In this document: positions 35,743 through 47,140 of the stretch, one piece after another
Layout: each line of letters starts with the position of its first letter
Position numbering within the stretch: the stretch's first letter is position 1
DNA from: Pseudophaeomoniella oleicola
Lineage: Eukaryota; Ascomycota; Eurotiomycetes; Phaeomoniellales; Phaeomoniellaceae
Assembly (NCBI GenBank): GCA_003868215.1
Contig: QWDQ01000017.1
Span: forward strand, 372,001 to 436,000
Direction: 5' to 3'
Length of the DNA: 64,000 nucleotides
Program-made: the position numbers and the translations under genes
The notes under the pieces: model-generated
The model's database searches: none
The model's input: only the letters and a program-made list of their open reading frames with translations
Told to the model about the DNA's origin: nothing

Positions 35743-36888
35743 ATGGCCTCAAACGACTCGATATTCAGGTATCATGAAGAAAGTCACGGAGGTATTCAAC
35801 TCTTACCTTCAGATGGATTGATATCAAATCCTTTCTCCGACGGGCTCGAACCTACCCAGGGTGCAAGGAATCAGAAGAAAGAACCTCTGGATATAGGCCG
35901 ACGTGAGAAGCAAGTTGATGACGGCTTCAATGATCAAGCGGTATGTTGATGCAGTAGCAACAATCTCCTTTCAAAGGTCAATACTGACAGCTGTTCTCTT
36001 TTAGGGCTGATCGAGCAAAATCAAAGATCATAATCACTCGCAAGTGTCTTCGCATTGCAGCTGCAGTACTTCTCGTGGTTGTAGCCGCCGCAGTTGGTGA
36101 AGGGGTAGGGGGCACAGTTGCGGCAGGAAATAGAGGTATTGCACACCACTGTGTCCCTATCAATCCTCTACTGCTACTCGCTAGCTCCACATTCCACGTC
36201 CGAAGCCAGCGCCTCGAGCACTTCCTCCGGTCCTGAAGTTCCATCCTCTACCGCAATCCCACATAATAATACTGGGAAAACCGTGCATTGGGGTGAAGTC
36301 CAAGGTGTCAACATTGGTTTCTATAGAGATAATGCTGACAGATTGCTCCCTGCCGAGCAATTCACCAACGAGACAGCAATGACACCAGAACTTTGTCTCG
36401 GGCATTGCGCAAACTATACGTTCTTTGGACTTGAGACCGGATATCAGTGCTACTGCGGAGGAGAGCTCGCATCAAACAACACCGTTGGATCTGGCAATTG
36501 CAGTATACCCTGCAGAGGCAACGAGGACAAGGACATGCAATGTGGCGGTATCTGGTTTCTCGACACATACCATGTCGTAGCGTCAGATCCTTCTGTGAAA
36601 AGCTACAGCCATCTTGGTTGCTTCCAAGACCATAGCGATGATGATTCAACCTATAACGGGCGGTTGTTGAAAGACCTTGAATATGACAGCTGGTGGATGA
36701 CCACCGAGCTCTGTGCCGGTCTCTGCAGCGACTACCGATACTTCGGTCTCGAGTACGGCAATCAATGTTACTGTGGAAACCAACATGAAGCCTACCCTCA
36801 GCAAAATTCCGGATGTGAGTCTCGATGCGATGGAAATTTATCACAGATATGTGTTGGTGAATGGACGATACATGTATACTCCTTTTGA
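35743..36888 (+). CDS. WSC-domain membrane protein (type II topology)
   Basis: Three exons (35743-35940, 35991-36135, 36185-36888) give 348 residues. Residues 1-87 are polar and cytosolic-looking. A single helix at about 88-110 (IAAAVLLVVVAAAVGEG) acts as a signal anchor. A Ser/Thr-rich linker follows, then two WSC domains (about 140-235 and 255-348) with their cysteine pattern: CLGHCANYTFFGLETGYQCY and CAGLCSDYRYFGLEYGNQCY. WSC domains bind wall or other carbohydrate. The layout is the reverse of yeast Wsc sensors, which have a signal peptide and a C-terminal tail. The second exon's acceptor is uncertain: TTTTAG at 36004 is the better signal but breaks the frame, so GACAG at 35990 was used. 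The protein probably displays its WSC domains outside the cell or in the secretory lumen. Confidence 0.82.
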
Positions 36889-37593
36889 GCAAGTTTCCTA
36901 CACGGGAAATAGTCAAAGCTGGCGCCACCTCCATCTGCCGCGCCGGCCGGAATTGCCATCTACCACCAACTTCGGGTGTGGGTCGATCAGTCCATCGATC
37001 GATCGGGGCCACAGCGTCGTTAGACTGGCGCAAGGGCAAAAGGTATCTTGAAGCTAAGTAGGTAATTACCTACCTACCTATTTAGACAGCGCCGCAAGAA
37101 AAAGAAAAGAAACCCCGATAAACGCATAGGAAGTAGAATTGACATCATTTTCGGTCTTTAGATAATAATCCATCTCTCATCTCGATTACCAACCAGACAC
37201 TCCCTATCCCCTTTTTCCGTTCGTATTACAGACAGGCCGTGGAGCCGTCCAATCGAGATCTCTGGCGATAGGTCGGTAACTACCTCAGCCACGTAGTGAT
37301 TCTGGATATATGTAATTTAAGGGAAGAGAGATCGTGAAGAAAGATGAGTAGGTAGATGTACACAGAACAGTGGTCTGCGGGAGTGAGGTTCTAATTGTAA
37401 TAGCCCTGTCCAGCAGCTCCTCTGTGACTGAAGTATGAACATACAAAGCAATCTAATGCGCATTACAAGGCCCTCTCTATATGGTATAAGTTGATGACCC
37501 CAAATGTTACAAATATATAACATTTGCCAGTTTCATCTCCGCGCCCCGTCTTCTACCCAAACTTTTGCATTGTGTACGCACCATCGGCACAAA
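36889..37593. other. Convergent intergenic region
   Basis: 3' flanks of the WSC gene (+) and the amino acid transporter (-). It contains ACCTACCTACCTA near 37068-37080 but no perfect palindrome. No gene seen. Confidence 0.5.
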
Positions 37594-39489
37594 TCAACCA
37601 GCGTACGGGGATGTACAACTGAAGGATGTTGTGGCACTGCTACCGGCGAACGCACTGATGAGAGCCATAATAGCGGAGTAGCAACCCATGCCACAGACGA
37701 CTAGCGCACCGAGCAAATAGAAGATGTTGAATGAGGTCAGCAGGAACGTCTTCCTGTAGCCACGCAGCCATCTCTTCACACCGCCGTCGTGGCGAACGTA
37801 TTTCTTGGTGGCCTCGTCGAAGCCTTCGTCAGGGAGCATGGCACCCTTCTTGACATCAAAGCCAATTTTCAGGAGCGCAGGGAAAGTGTAGGTGAAGTTA
37901 CCGATGCAGAATGCTCCAACCAGACTGGTGATGTCACCGAGTTGGGGGACAGCAGCCGCCACAATGAAGGCAAGAGCCCAATACATGGGCACCATGACGA
38001 CCCAGATGAGCTTGCCCTTTTTAGTTGTAAGGGCCGGGAAATGGAGCAGCTCCATGAAAACATTGTTGTATATAACTTTGATGCCGATGTTTCCATATAG
38101 GGCAGCGGCAATCAGACCACCTACGATGGACAGAATGTTACCAGCAGTCTGGTAGTTGTATGGATTGATACTTTGGATGGCAGCGTTGTAAGTGTATTGG
38201 CCTTGGAAGGAGTATTGGAAAAGTCCGAAAAACATGTAAACGACATAGATGAAGATATCGGCGCAGAGCATACCCTTCCAAAAGTCCCACGGATTGCGCA
38301 TCTCGGCCAGGAGGTTGAAGAAGAGCATGGCGCCGCCGTAAGCGTAAATGATGGTATTGATACCCTGGTACGTACCAAGGAAACCGGTACCACCAGAGGC
38401 GAATCCATCGGGTGGAGTGCCAGCGAATGTTCTGATTGGGATATGGCTGTCCGCTGTACCGTTGGGAAAATTCATATCACCAAATGCACTACCCGGTTGG
38501 CCGAAGGAACCCCACTGAGTAGCATAGTTAGGGTGAGAGTTGGCACTCACACCGATAGCCATAAAGGAAACGATGACGGTCGTCCAGACCGATAAGTTGG
38601 CGAGCCATCCGAAACGTTGAAGCGTTCGAATCTGGCCGAGGACCATACCGAGGAGGGCGATGATGAGCATGCAGACGATGTAGCAGAGTCCGTTACCGTG
38701 GATACCGTCCTTGCCGATGGAAACTTGAGATATGGATCCACCATTACCAAGGACAAGCACAGCGACCAACATGAACATTTGGAGACTCTGTAAAACGTTG
38801 ATAAGATGTCTCACTTCTTGGCCAAAGACACGGAAGAAGGCCTGTCCAAAATCGCGGAGTGGGTACCGGTCGGAGTCCATGTGCATGTAGACGCCCCAAA
38901 CGTACCAGCCAGAGACTGAAGCCATGAAACCGAAAACAGTGTAGAGAGCGCAACCAGGACCATAGCCAGTATTAGAGAAAGCCCATCTATAATCAGTTAG
39001 CTCCTTGCTGCTTAACAGGCATGAGGATAAAGCTCACGGAGCACCGCTAGGACCCAGAATATCGGTAGTGATCAAGAAGAAGATAGAGCTCCAGCTAGCC
39101 GTCCTTGTAGCACGAGAGGCCCGTTTCCACTCGAGGTCCGTGACAGTGGAGAAATCGGAGTGCTGTGCCTCAGTATGGGGCTCAGTATTGACTTCATGAA
39201 CGTGGCCCTTTGAGAATCGGTTCTTGATAACGCCGAGGAGTGAGAAAGGTTCCTTGCGAGTAACAAGGTTGCCCTCGTATTCATGTTCTTCGGCACGAGT
39301 GATTTTGGCATAGTGAAGATATTCCTCGAAAAGGACACTAGGGTCGTTGTGGACCTGAGCGGCCTCAATGCTAAAGCCAGTCTTTATAGCTTCGTGGCCG
39401 TGATCGAGAGAGTACCGAGCTGGATTCTTCTCCCCCATACGAGGATCACCACCATCGAGGGCAAAATTGGCAAGATTCAGCGAAGCCAT
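37594..39489 (-). CDS. mtr: Neutral amino acid transporter (MTR-like, AAAP family)
   Basis: Exons 39489-39038 and 38986-37594, joined over a 51 nt intron, encode 614 residues. It is an amino acid/proton symporter of the Aa_trans family, close to the Neurospora N-system permease MTR. The first 130 residues are a long cytosolic tail. Transport begins at ASWSSIFFLITTDILGPSGAPWAFSNTGYGPG, the family's first helix, and the splice junction lies within the following turn. About eleven helices can be traced, including LINVLQSLQMFMLVAVLVLG, CMLIIALLGMVLGQIRTL, LSVWTTVIVSFMAIGVSA, INTIIYAYGGAMLFFNLLAEMRNPWDFWK and ALAFIVAAAVPQLGDITSLVGAFC. The GGAMLFFNLLAEMRNPWDF block is diagnostic. Substrate is inferred from the family. 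Confidence 0.93.
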
Positions 39490-39977
39490 GTTGCTTGGAC
39501 CAGAACACAGAACGCGTCAAAGCTGTGCAGACGGATGATCAGAAGAACAAGGGACAGGGGAGGGGGGGGGAGGAACGGACTTTATACATTACTGTGTACT
39601 CGAGCTGCCAATCGAACCGAGCCGCGCTAGCCCCCAGGCTGTCTGTGCAGACACCGAGACACGTCTGGTCTGGGTTCCATCTGTGCTCCCCTTTGGGATG
39701 GTTTAGAGATAAGAACATGCCTGTGCTCCAATAGCAAGATACGAGAGCACAGCAGGATCAGTGATGATTGCTAGACGAGCCAATAAAGAAGCATTGCTGG
39801 TTTGATTGACAAGTTGAATGTGATTGGATTGATTGCGTGGACTGGGGTGTGTTTGCTGGGTGGGAAGATCCCGGCAAGATTGCGGTTACATCTCACATTA
39901 CGGTCGAGGTGTCGCTGTAAGCTTAGAGGAAAGGGGAGGCAAGAGCCGAAGGACCATTGTTTGCATCTTCGTACTAG

Positions 39978-39989
39978 TACTACGTAGTA
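39978..39989. repeat. Palindrome TACTACGTAGTA
   Basis: Perfect copy, about 490 nt upstream of the mtr-like start. Confidence 0.75.
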
Positions 39990-40150
39990 AAAATACGGGA
40001 TCATGCCTAGTTGCTCCATAGATAAGCTGTTGGAACCATTTTAGTAGCCAAACTAGTGATTAGTAGGCATCAGCTCCTCCCCCGAGGCCCTGGAAACTAC
40101 CCCCCTCGCCCCCCAACCTGACGGCGACGGATGGGAGAAGCAAGCTCGCA

Positions 40151-40180
40151 GGTTGCCCTCGGTTGCCCTCGGTTGCCGCC
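40151..40180 (+). repeat. 10-nt tandem repeat, three units
   Basis: GGTTGCCCTC twice, then GGTTGCCGCC. Confidence 0.85.
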
Positions 40181-40444
40181 CAGACTCTTCGATCGCTTCG
40201 ATCTTCACAAAGCTGCTGTGCTGACTCCCTCTCTAACCTCGCTAGGTAATTTATCAATATCCCCTTCGTATTGCCGTCGTCAGTTGTCATCCAAAAGCAA
40301 AGTGCCGCCACCCCGAAAGTTACCTTAATCATTTAGTTGGGTGGTAGACCCTCATACTGACATGTGATTTGGTGGTGTGAGAGTTGTTACCTACTGTGGT
40401 AAGTACACAGTATTGGAGAACGTACCTCCCCTACTACTATGTAC

Positions 40445-40454
40445 CTACGTAGTA
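40445..40454. repeat. Short TACGTA-type palindrome
   Basis: CTACGTAGTA within GTACCTACGTAGTACC. It is related to the TACTACGTAGTA family but diverged on its left arm. Confidence 0.55.
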
Positions 40455-41879
40455 CCTTATGCCACTGCTGCTAAGCTTTAACTATATGGCCAAGCAACAA
40501 GCCCTGATATGCTTGGCTTCTGGGTGACTGGGTTGTCAAATGCTTCTCGATGCGCGGCTGATCGGATCTGCTCTGCATGCCTTAACGTCAAAGGGAAGTA
40601 TCAAAAGAAAGATTACCGTACAGTAGTCTGATCGTATCCTTGGGCATTAGGGCATTAGGGCCGACGCTTCTCCAGCCAGGCGCGAATGGCAAACTTATTT
40701 CCAAATGGCGTATCAACCAACACCTTCTAGAAGGGATGCCCGAGTCTCTCGACGACTTTAGCCCGCAATTGGTGTGCTCTGTTTGACTGGCGTTGGGATG
40801 AAAAGGATGGCTCGATAGTCGGGCAGACTGATGAACCAGAAAGAAAACCCTTCTAGAAAGCGTTCTAGTACCAGTATTCCCGCCCGAGAGGCGCAACCTA
40901 CGGGGACCTATCTCCGTCTTGCGTTACATGCCTTTCATTAGCTTCACCCACCGTTGCCCAATCCAAACCATTTCAGGCAGGTACAAATCAGGAACCATGG
41001 GCGCCTTATCCTTTATCGCCATTTCTTCTTCCCCATGCGGCGAAGGACCAATTCACGGATTGTGGCTAAAAACTGTTGGTGAGCTGACGCCTCGGAGCAT
41101 TTGATCCAGGCTCGCTAGGGAAGGGCGTGAGAGCCGCGACACAAGCATACAAGTGGTTAGAAACGGTTGAACCAACCCGTGCGAACCTGCAGGTCCAGAT
41201 TGGAATGGAACTATCACGGAGATGAATCTTAGGATTCAGCCTCCAACACGATCGCAGTCAGCTAGACAAGTTCGATAGCATCTGATATACCCTTCTCTCA
41301 TCACAATGTATGGGTCACATCCAACTACCTTCCTTTTTCGTGTCGGTCTTCAAGTTGTAAGTCCACTTTCATTCCTCAGGTTCCTCCCGAGAACGAGATT
41401 CCGGAGCTGCACGGGGGAGACGAGATGGTAAATGCAAATTCGTAGCATACACGCCAACCTGTTTCAATTGATCAGCGCGCAGCACCTGTCCCTGCTGTTT
41501 CGACATGTGCCTCTCGTTCTTGCAGATGAAGCAAGAAGTTACTACGCATACTTCAAGACTTGCTGCAGTCCGGACATGAATCTGGTTTGCGAAGAGGAGC
41601 GCATGCGGATCGAGGAGGCAGGATCGCATCATCGACCTCGTCTTCGAGCTCTGAAGATATATGAATGATGCTGCTGGCAGTCACGGCGGCCATACCTTGT
41701 TTGCCTCTGACGAAGGATGAGACGCTGGAGAGAGCTGAATCACCACCGACTATGGTCAGAGTCCCTCACGAGCTTGTTTTTCAAAGTGGTAGGCCGGCAA
41801 CTCCTCAGGTTGAGACTGGTCAGTGAGTATTCACTACTTCTCTTGAGACTTCAATGCCGCAATTCTGGTCCAATGCATC

Positions 41880-42559
41880 CTAGCAAAACATTCGTGTTTG
41901 AATGACTGTCTTCCGAACGGTAGTCCGATTTGCTGGATTGGCGCGGAGATGACAGTTATGAAAACCATACCCAGGCTCGAGACCTAGCATATCTATGGTC
42001 AATTGAGAACTGCGACGTTTCTCCTGGCTAGGCAGAAGGCTGTCGAGTTGCATAACGCGAATCAAGGCCAATATGCTCTAGGTAGCTGGTCGTCTCAAGC
42101 CACAAGAATGATACCCTCTCATTTCTGAGGGTCATGACCTCTACTGTTGTAACTTACCTTCCTACATTTGGCCAGCTAAAATGGGGTAGCTTAGCTATGT
42201 TGGTCACGACGTCGCGCATATCTCACTGGATACCTCTCGAGATCACCACGGAAATAATCAAGTAATTCGAACAATTTTGATAGATAATTATCGATCTCAT
42301 CTGCCGTCACATAATCCCCATGCTTCGCACTCTTGATCATAGCTCGTGCCATTTTTAGAGGCAGGACCAGTAACCAATTCGAATGGGGAATCGATGCTCC
42401 TTTTCTCATACCGCGAGACAGAAGATGTTGAATACAGTTCTGACCCTTTGGAGGTACTCGGGCCTCTGTTAGACCCGCAGCGACAAGTGATACACCAGGT
42501 TCTCTTTGATGAGGAATACATGAAACAGCAAAAGTGATATCCCAAAGGTTAGGATTCAT
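41880..42559 (-). CDS. Weak candidate gene, three exons, unknown product
   Basis: I do not recognise this. A 122-codon frame begins at 42559 (MNPNLWDITFAVSC) and its middle looks protein-like (TADEIDNYLSKLFELLDYF). Splice-like signals permit 42559-42227, an 18 nt micro-exon at 42175-42158 (CTGGCCAAATGTAGGAAG before GTAAGT) and 42077-41880, all in phase 0, for 182 residues. The second frame then ends in MLGLEPGYGFHNCHLRANP. No known motif, signal peptide or membrane segment is seen. It may be a real small gene, a gene remnant or chance. Confidence 0.25.
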
Positions 42560-42762
42560 ATCTATAGTGATCTACAGGTATCAAGGTATTAGTAGGATAG
42601 GGTATGATATCGTGCCTTAGAATATATATTTTCGTGGGGAGGAATAAATTTCGTTTGGATCTGCGTCATTTGTACCAGGTAGTCAACATGCCCCGTCTAT
42701 TACCGTGCATCCCATGTTATCAGCATCAACGCATGCGCCGAACTTTCCACTAGGATCTAGCC
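42560..42762. other. Promoter region of the CWF19 gene
   Basis: Short gap upstream of the CWF19-like start with AT-rich stretches. No gene seen. Confidence 0.4.
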
Positions 42763-44820
42763 ATGACACTTGAAGACTTTGAGAAAGAGCTTGCTGCGAG
42801 CAAAGAGGATAGTGACCGACATCATAACCGGCGTCACCATTCTAAACATAACCACGACGATGAGAAACGACACCGACACCGACACCGACACCAACACCAT
42901 CATTCACGACACCACCGCTCTCAAGATGAAAAGGAAGGAGGCGGTAATGAATCACATCGACACAAGCGCAGAAGGCATTCATCTGATGAAGAGGACATCG
43001 GCAGGAGGAAGTCCAAGCGAGACGAAAAGGTAGACGAGGATGTGAATGATCAGGCCAATAACGCAAAGCCTGAATCTATGCGGCTGAAGAGAGATTCATG
43101 GATGGAGGCTCCATCGGCATTGGATATTGATTACATTCACCGACCACGAAGACAACAATCTCCCCCAAAGTCTATGTCCCTCGAGGCGGACTACGGTCTG
43201 AAAATACATGAGAAAGAACTCAACCAGCATCTCAGGGATCTTAACAACGGAAATGTCTCTGATGTACTGCCAGACGAAGAGCATCACGAAGTAGCATATA
43301 CATTCGGGGATGCTGGATCAGGATGGCGGATGACCAGACTTAGGGCTGTGTACAAGCAAGCAGAGGAGTCTGGGCGTCCTGCCGAGGATATTGCACTTGA
43401 ACGTTACGGCAGCTTGAAGGAGTTTGACGATGCCCGCGAAGAGGAGATTGAATTGGATAGGCGAAAGACCTATGGAAAAGACTATGTTGGTAAAGTGAAG
43501 CCAAGCGGCGAGCTGTACACAGAGCGCAGGCTCGATGCTGGCCTGCACAAGGTTGGAGCGGGTGAGGAGATCAATGACGATACTGCTCTAGAACAGGATA
43601 AAGTTGTCGAGAGACAACAAATTCAGTCAACAGAGAAGTCCATCGATCTGACGGCTCTGAATCGTCTCAAAGCCCAAATGATGAAGGCGAAACTACGCGG
43701 TGGCTCCGATGCCGAACAGCTCCAACATGAGTACGACCAAGCCATGGCCGCATTCTCCAACCAAAAACAGCCAGACGTGGTTGTTCTGTCTGCAATGGAT
43801 AATCGAATGCTGTCGTCGGCACCGAGGAACGAAGTGAAAGCGGTTACGAACCGTCGGGGACGAGAAAGAGGACAGGTCGTGGAGAACGAGGATATGACCA
43901 TTGAAGATATGGTACGCGAGGAGAGGCGAACTAAAGGCCAAGCGGGCGGCGATGGGCAACGCTTCGCTGAGCGTATTGCCAAAGACGCCAAGTTTGACAA
44001 CGACTTGGAATACATGGACGACAACGCAGAGAAGCTGGCGAGACGAGTACAGAAATCGGAAATCAATATTCGAAACAGCGCCATCAACGACTTCCAGAAG
44101 ATGAACAAAATACTTGACACCTGTCCTCTGTGCCATCAGGAAGACACGGGGACTCCCCCTGTTGCCCCGGTGGTATCATTAGCGACGAGAACGTACCTCA
44201 CATTGCCGACAGAACCAGAACTCAATGAAGGCGCAGCATGCATCGTACCCATCCAGCACCGGACAAATCTACTAGAGTGCGATGAAGATGAGTGGGAAGA
44301 AATACGTAACTTCATGAAAAGTTTGACCCGCATGTATCATGATCAGGGAAGAGATGTCATTTTCTACGAGAACGCCGCAGCACCACAGCGGAGAAAGCAT
44401 TGCGCGATGGAAGTCGTGCCTTTGCCCTACAGTCTTGGAGAGACGGCTCCTGCTTTTTTCAGGGAAGCAATCCTATCAGCAGATGAGGAGTGGACGCAAC
44501 ACAAGAAACTCATTGACACACTGAAAAAGGCCAAAGCTGGAGATGGCAAGCACGCATTCCGTCGAACGCTCGTCAAAGAAATGCCCTACTTCCATGTATG
44601 GTTCGAGCTAGATGGTGGTCTGGGGCACATTGTCGAGGACAGTAATAGATGGCCAAAGGGAGATTTGTTTGCACGAGAGATTATAGGAGGAATGCTTGAT
44701 CTGGGACCAGAAGTAATCAAGCGACAAGGCCGCTGGCATAAAGGGCATGATCGGCGAGTGGACGGCTTTAGGAAACAATGGCGCAAGTTTGACTGGACAA
44801 GGGTATTGACTGAAGGGTAG
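42763..44820 (+). CDS. CWF19: CWF19-like spliceosome/debranching factor
   Basis: A single exon of 685 residues. CWF19 family proteins associate with late spliceosome/intron-lariat complexes and help lariat turnover. The N-terminal 110 residues are strongly basic and very rich in His/Arg (RHRHRHQHHHSRHH), encoded by an ACACCG-type microsatellite. The middle is charged helix (for example LTALNRLKAQMMKAKLRGG). The C-terminal half carries CwfJ_C1 (about 450-570), beginning at DTCPLCHQED with the zinc-type CxxC near 454-457 and including GAACIVPIQHRTNLLECDEDEWEEI, with the HIT-like CAMEVVPLP segment. CwfJ_C2 follows (about 585-685), with YFHVWFELDGGLGHIVED and ending FRKQWRKFDWT. Length and layout fit CWF19L2/Cwf19 rather than the shorter DRN1 type. 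No intron was found. Confidence 0.93.
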   Translation: MTLEDFEKELAASKEDSDRHHNRRHHSKHNHDDEKRHRHRHRHQHHHSRHHRSQDEKEGGGNESHRHKRRRHSSDEEDIGRRKSKRDEKVDEDVNDQANNAKPESMRLKRDSWMEAPSALDIDYIHRPRRQQSPPKSMSLEADYGLKIHEKELNQHLRDLNNGNVSDVLPDEEHHEVAYTFGDAGSGWRMTRLRAVYKQAEESGRPAEDIALERYGSLKEFDDAREEEIELDRRKTYGKDYVGKVKPSGELYTERRLDAGLHKVGAGEEINDDTALEQDKVVERQQIQSTEKSIDLTALNRLKAQMMKAKLRGGSDAEQLQHEYDQAMAAFSNQKQPDVVVLSAMDNRMLSSAPRNEVKAVTNRRGRERGQVVENEDMTIEDMVREERRTKGQAGGDGQRFAERIAKDAKFDNDLEYMDDNAEKLARRVQKSEINIRNSAINDFQKMNKILDTCPLCHQEDTGTPPVAPVVSLATRTYLTLPTEPELNEGAACIVPIQHRTNLLECDEDEWEEIRNFMKSLTRMYHDQGRDVIFYENAAAPQRRKHCAMEVVPLPYSLGETAPAFFREAILSADEEWTQHKKLIDTLKKAKAGDGKHAFRRTLVKEMPYFHVWFELDGGLGHIVEDSNRWPKGDLFAREIIGGMLDLGPEVIKRQGRWHKGHDRRVDGFRKQWRKFDWTRVLTEG
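42866..42900 (+). repeat. ACACCG hexanucleotide repeat in the CWF19 coding region
   Basis: Tandem near-perfect ACACCG units encode alternating Arg-His pairs in the N-terminal basic region. Confidence 0.75.
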
Positions 44821-45253
44821 AGAACATAATTATGCTGTTCTGCATTATGGGGCGTTGTACAGGGTTGGTGTTTCCTGTCTCCCTCAGCAACGAGCTGGCT
44901 GGTCCGTATCAGAAATACAACATGACGATGAGCAGTATATATGTTTCACATCTTCCAATAGTCCCTACATGCAAATATATGATCATTATGTTGTGAACAG
45001 TAAAGCTGGTGGAAGAGCGCCTGACGATAGATACTAAATTATGTTAGTAAGCGACGGAGATGGGAACTTCCCCCGGCCCAGGTTTTGATTGGCCACATTG
45101 GAAAACCCTCCCCACTAACACCAAAAAGAGTCTAGCAAGAATCTTACCCGCGCACACGAATTTCATCGTAAGGAACATTTATCGATTTCCACAGACTGAC
45201 AATTTCGACGACGACATCAACGACATCTCCTCCTCTCCTCCCATACCGACAAG
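44821..45253. promoter_or_regulatory. Promoter region of RPL9
   Basis: 433 nt between CWF19 and RPL9. A C/T-rich stretch directly precedes the RPL9 start (near 45218-45247), common for highly expressed ribosomal protein genes. No gene seen. Confidence 0.45.
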
Positions 45254-46162
45254 ATGCGTTTCATCTACACGGAGGAGTTCCTCACAATCCCCGAGGATGG
45301 TACGGCTCCCTCATCCCACAGATCCTGCGTAAAGAGCTTTTGCAAATGCGGGCATGCGACAAACAGCCTTGCATATTGTGATATTGCTCGAGAGACGTGC
45401 ACCAGGCCTTGAGATGCGCAATGCTGACATAGTTATTACTTGCAGTCAAAATCCACATCCGATCCCGAATTGTGACAGTTGAGGGTCCTCGAGGTAATTA
45501 CACCCTATTTCGAATTATTGGAAGCGGCTTGCGGACGGAGAGATCTCATCTGGAGATGGAAATGAAACAAATTCACGAATCAGATATATACCAGGGCATC
45601 GGCTGACGTGGAAATCTCCAGGCAAATTGACCAAGGATCTTTCGCACATCGCCGTCTGCTTCTCCCTCCCAGAGAAGAACAAGGTCGCAATCCAAATCCA
45701 CCATGGTTCAAGGAAGAATGTCGCTACCCTCCGCACCGTCAAATCCCTCATCCAGAACTTGGTTACCGGTGTCACCAAGGGCTACAAGTACAAGATGAGA
45801 TATGTCTATGCCCATTTTCCCATCAACGTCAACATTGATAAGAACAACGAGACCGGTCTCTACGAGGTCGAGATCAGGTATGTCTTGGTTCTAAGGGCAA
45901 CAGTTAGAGTTAATATACTGATTTGCGGTTTAGGAACTTCTTGGGAGAGAAGATCGTCCGACGCGTCACCATGCAACCAGGTGTCGATGTTGAGGCTAGC
46001 AAGAACGTCAAAGATGAGCTTCAAATCTACGGAAACAGCTTGGAGGGAGTTTCACAATCTGCTGCCGACATTCAGCAAATATGCCGTGTGAGGAACAAGG
46101 ATATCCGAAAGTTCTTGGACGGTCTGTATGTTAGCGAGCGTGGTAACATCAAGGAGGATTAG
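45254..46162 (+). CDS. RPL9: 60S ribosomal protein L9 (uL6)
   Basis: Four exons (45254-45299, 45446-45493, 45622-45877, 45934-46162) encode 192 residues, the exact usual length. The reassembled protein starts [20 protein letters not shown], then [19 protein letters not shown], a uL6 signature. [15 protein letters not shown]-type text (here [20 protein letters not shown]) follows, then [30 protein letters not shown] and the C-terminal [20 protein letters not shown]. uL6 sits at the base of the L7/L12 stalk near the sarcin-ricin loop. The first two introns (146 and 128 nt) are more than twice the window norm of about 50 nt, as is often seen in ribosomal protein genes. I found no clear C/D or H/ACA snoRNA boxes inside them. 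Confidence 0.98.
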
Positions 46163-47140
46163 ATGTCGCGGTTTGCAGAGGACGGAGAGGATGAATAGAA
46201 GAAACGACTAATAGCCGACCCTGATCACCATTGTGGCAGTGACAGATGCACTGCAAAGGACATGAGGCTACCGGAGTACTTTATGCAACCAGTTATGGGT
46301 CATTGAGCTGACGGTCATCTTGAATGAAAACCATTTCAAAAGTTCACATGTTGCTGAATCTGCTCTCCTTTCCTTAACTCCATACCGCAACTCGCTTGGT
46401 CTGCCCCAAGTGACAGCCCTGAATGATCCAGTGATCCATCGATCAAGCCGTATAGAGTGACAGAGATAGAATCTCATTGGATATCATATTATATATACGG
46501 TGGATCATGACTACAAGATTCCCAGGCGGTCCTACTCAAAAGGACCTTCATGCTACTAGGCATACAAGAGGTAGTATTGTATGGGACTTCTTGAAAACAA
46601 TTCGGGCTATGTCAATCCAGACAGAATGGACTTGAATACACTTGTCTCCCCTGGCCTGGCAGATGAGGGTTGGAGAATTAGTCAGACTTTGATTTCACTT
46701 TCTTTGTGCGATAAGAACCCAAATTCCACATCAGTGTTTCCTTGCTGGCCATTTGGCCTGGATTCTGCCATCTACACCCACCTAGGTGCGCTTTGTTACT
46801 GTAATTTCAACGACGAAGTTTAAACCACATTTATTTGTATTCAATCTCATCAGTCAGAGATAAGGATTCTTTAGATGCTGTGTCGATCTAATACTTGATC
46901 TCTGAATCTAACAATGCAACTCTATCATACTTCCCCAGGTGATTGAGAATCCTTCATCAATGCTATGCCACAGTCTGATATGGCCGTTATCAATATCCCT
47001 TGACCCCCATTCTAGGCCAATTGCACGAGGCTGACCTGATAGATCAGCTCCTGTCATTGCCGTTTTATTCATTTCCTTCTGTTCTGTCCATCTTTCTCTT
47101 GTCTCTGGTCTGATAATTCTTTCTCAAACTTGAGCTTGGT
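46163..47140. other. Intergenic region, no gene supported
   Basis: 978 nt between RPL9 and the amidase. An 80-codon frame at 46581-46823 has no recognisable features. T/C-rich sequence near 47060-47110 precedes the amidase start. Confidence 0.5.

Larger units (their letters stand above)
39490..41879. other. Gene-poor region downstream of 39.5 kb
   Basis: Upstream of the mtr-like gene. It holds one perfect TACTACGTAGTA (39978), a shorter CTACGTAGTA (40445), a G-rich run near 39555-39572, a 10-nt tandem repeat at 40151-40180 and GGGCATTA repeated twice near 40643-40660. Short frames on both strands overlap near 41370-41670 without recognisable features. Confidence 0.5.

Noticed and set aside
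41369-41668. Overlapping frames on both strands
   Set aside because: Neither strand shows a known motif or convincing splice sites; probably chance.
46581-46823. 80-codon frame between RPL9 and the amidase
   Set aside because: No splice context, recognisable motif or protein-like pattern beyond chance.
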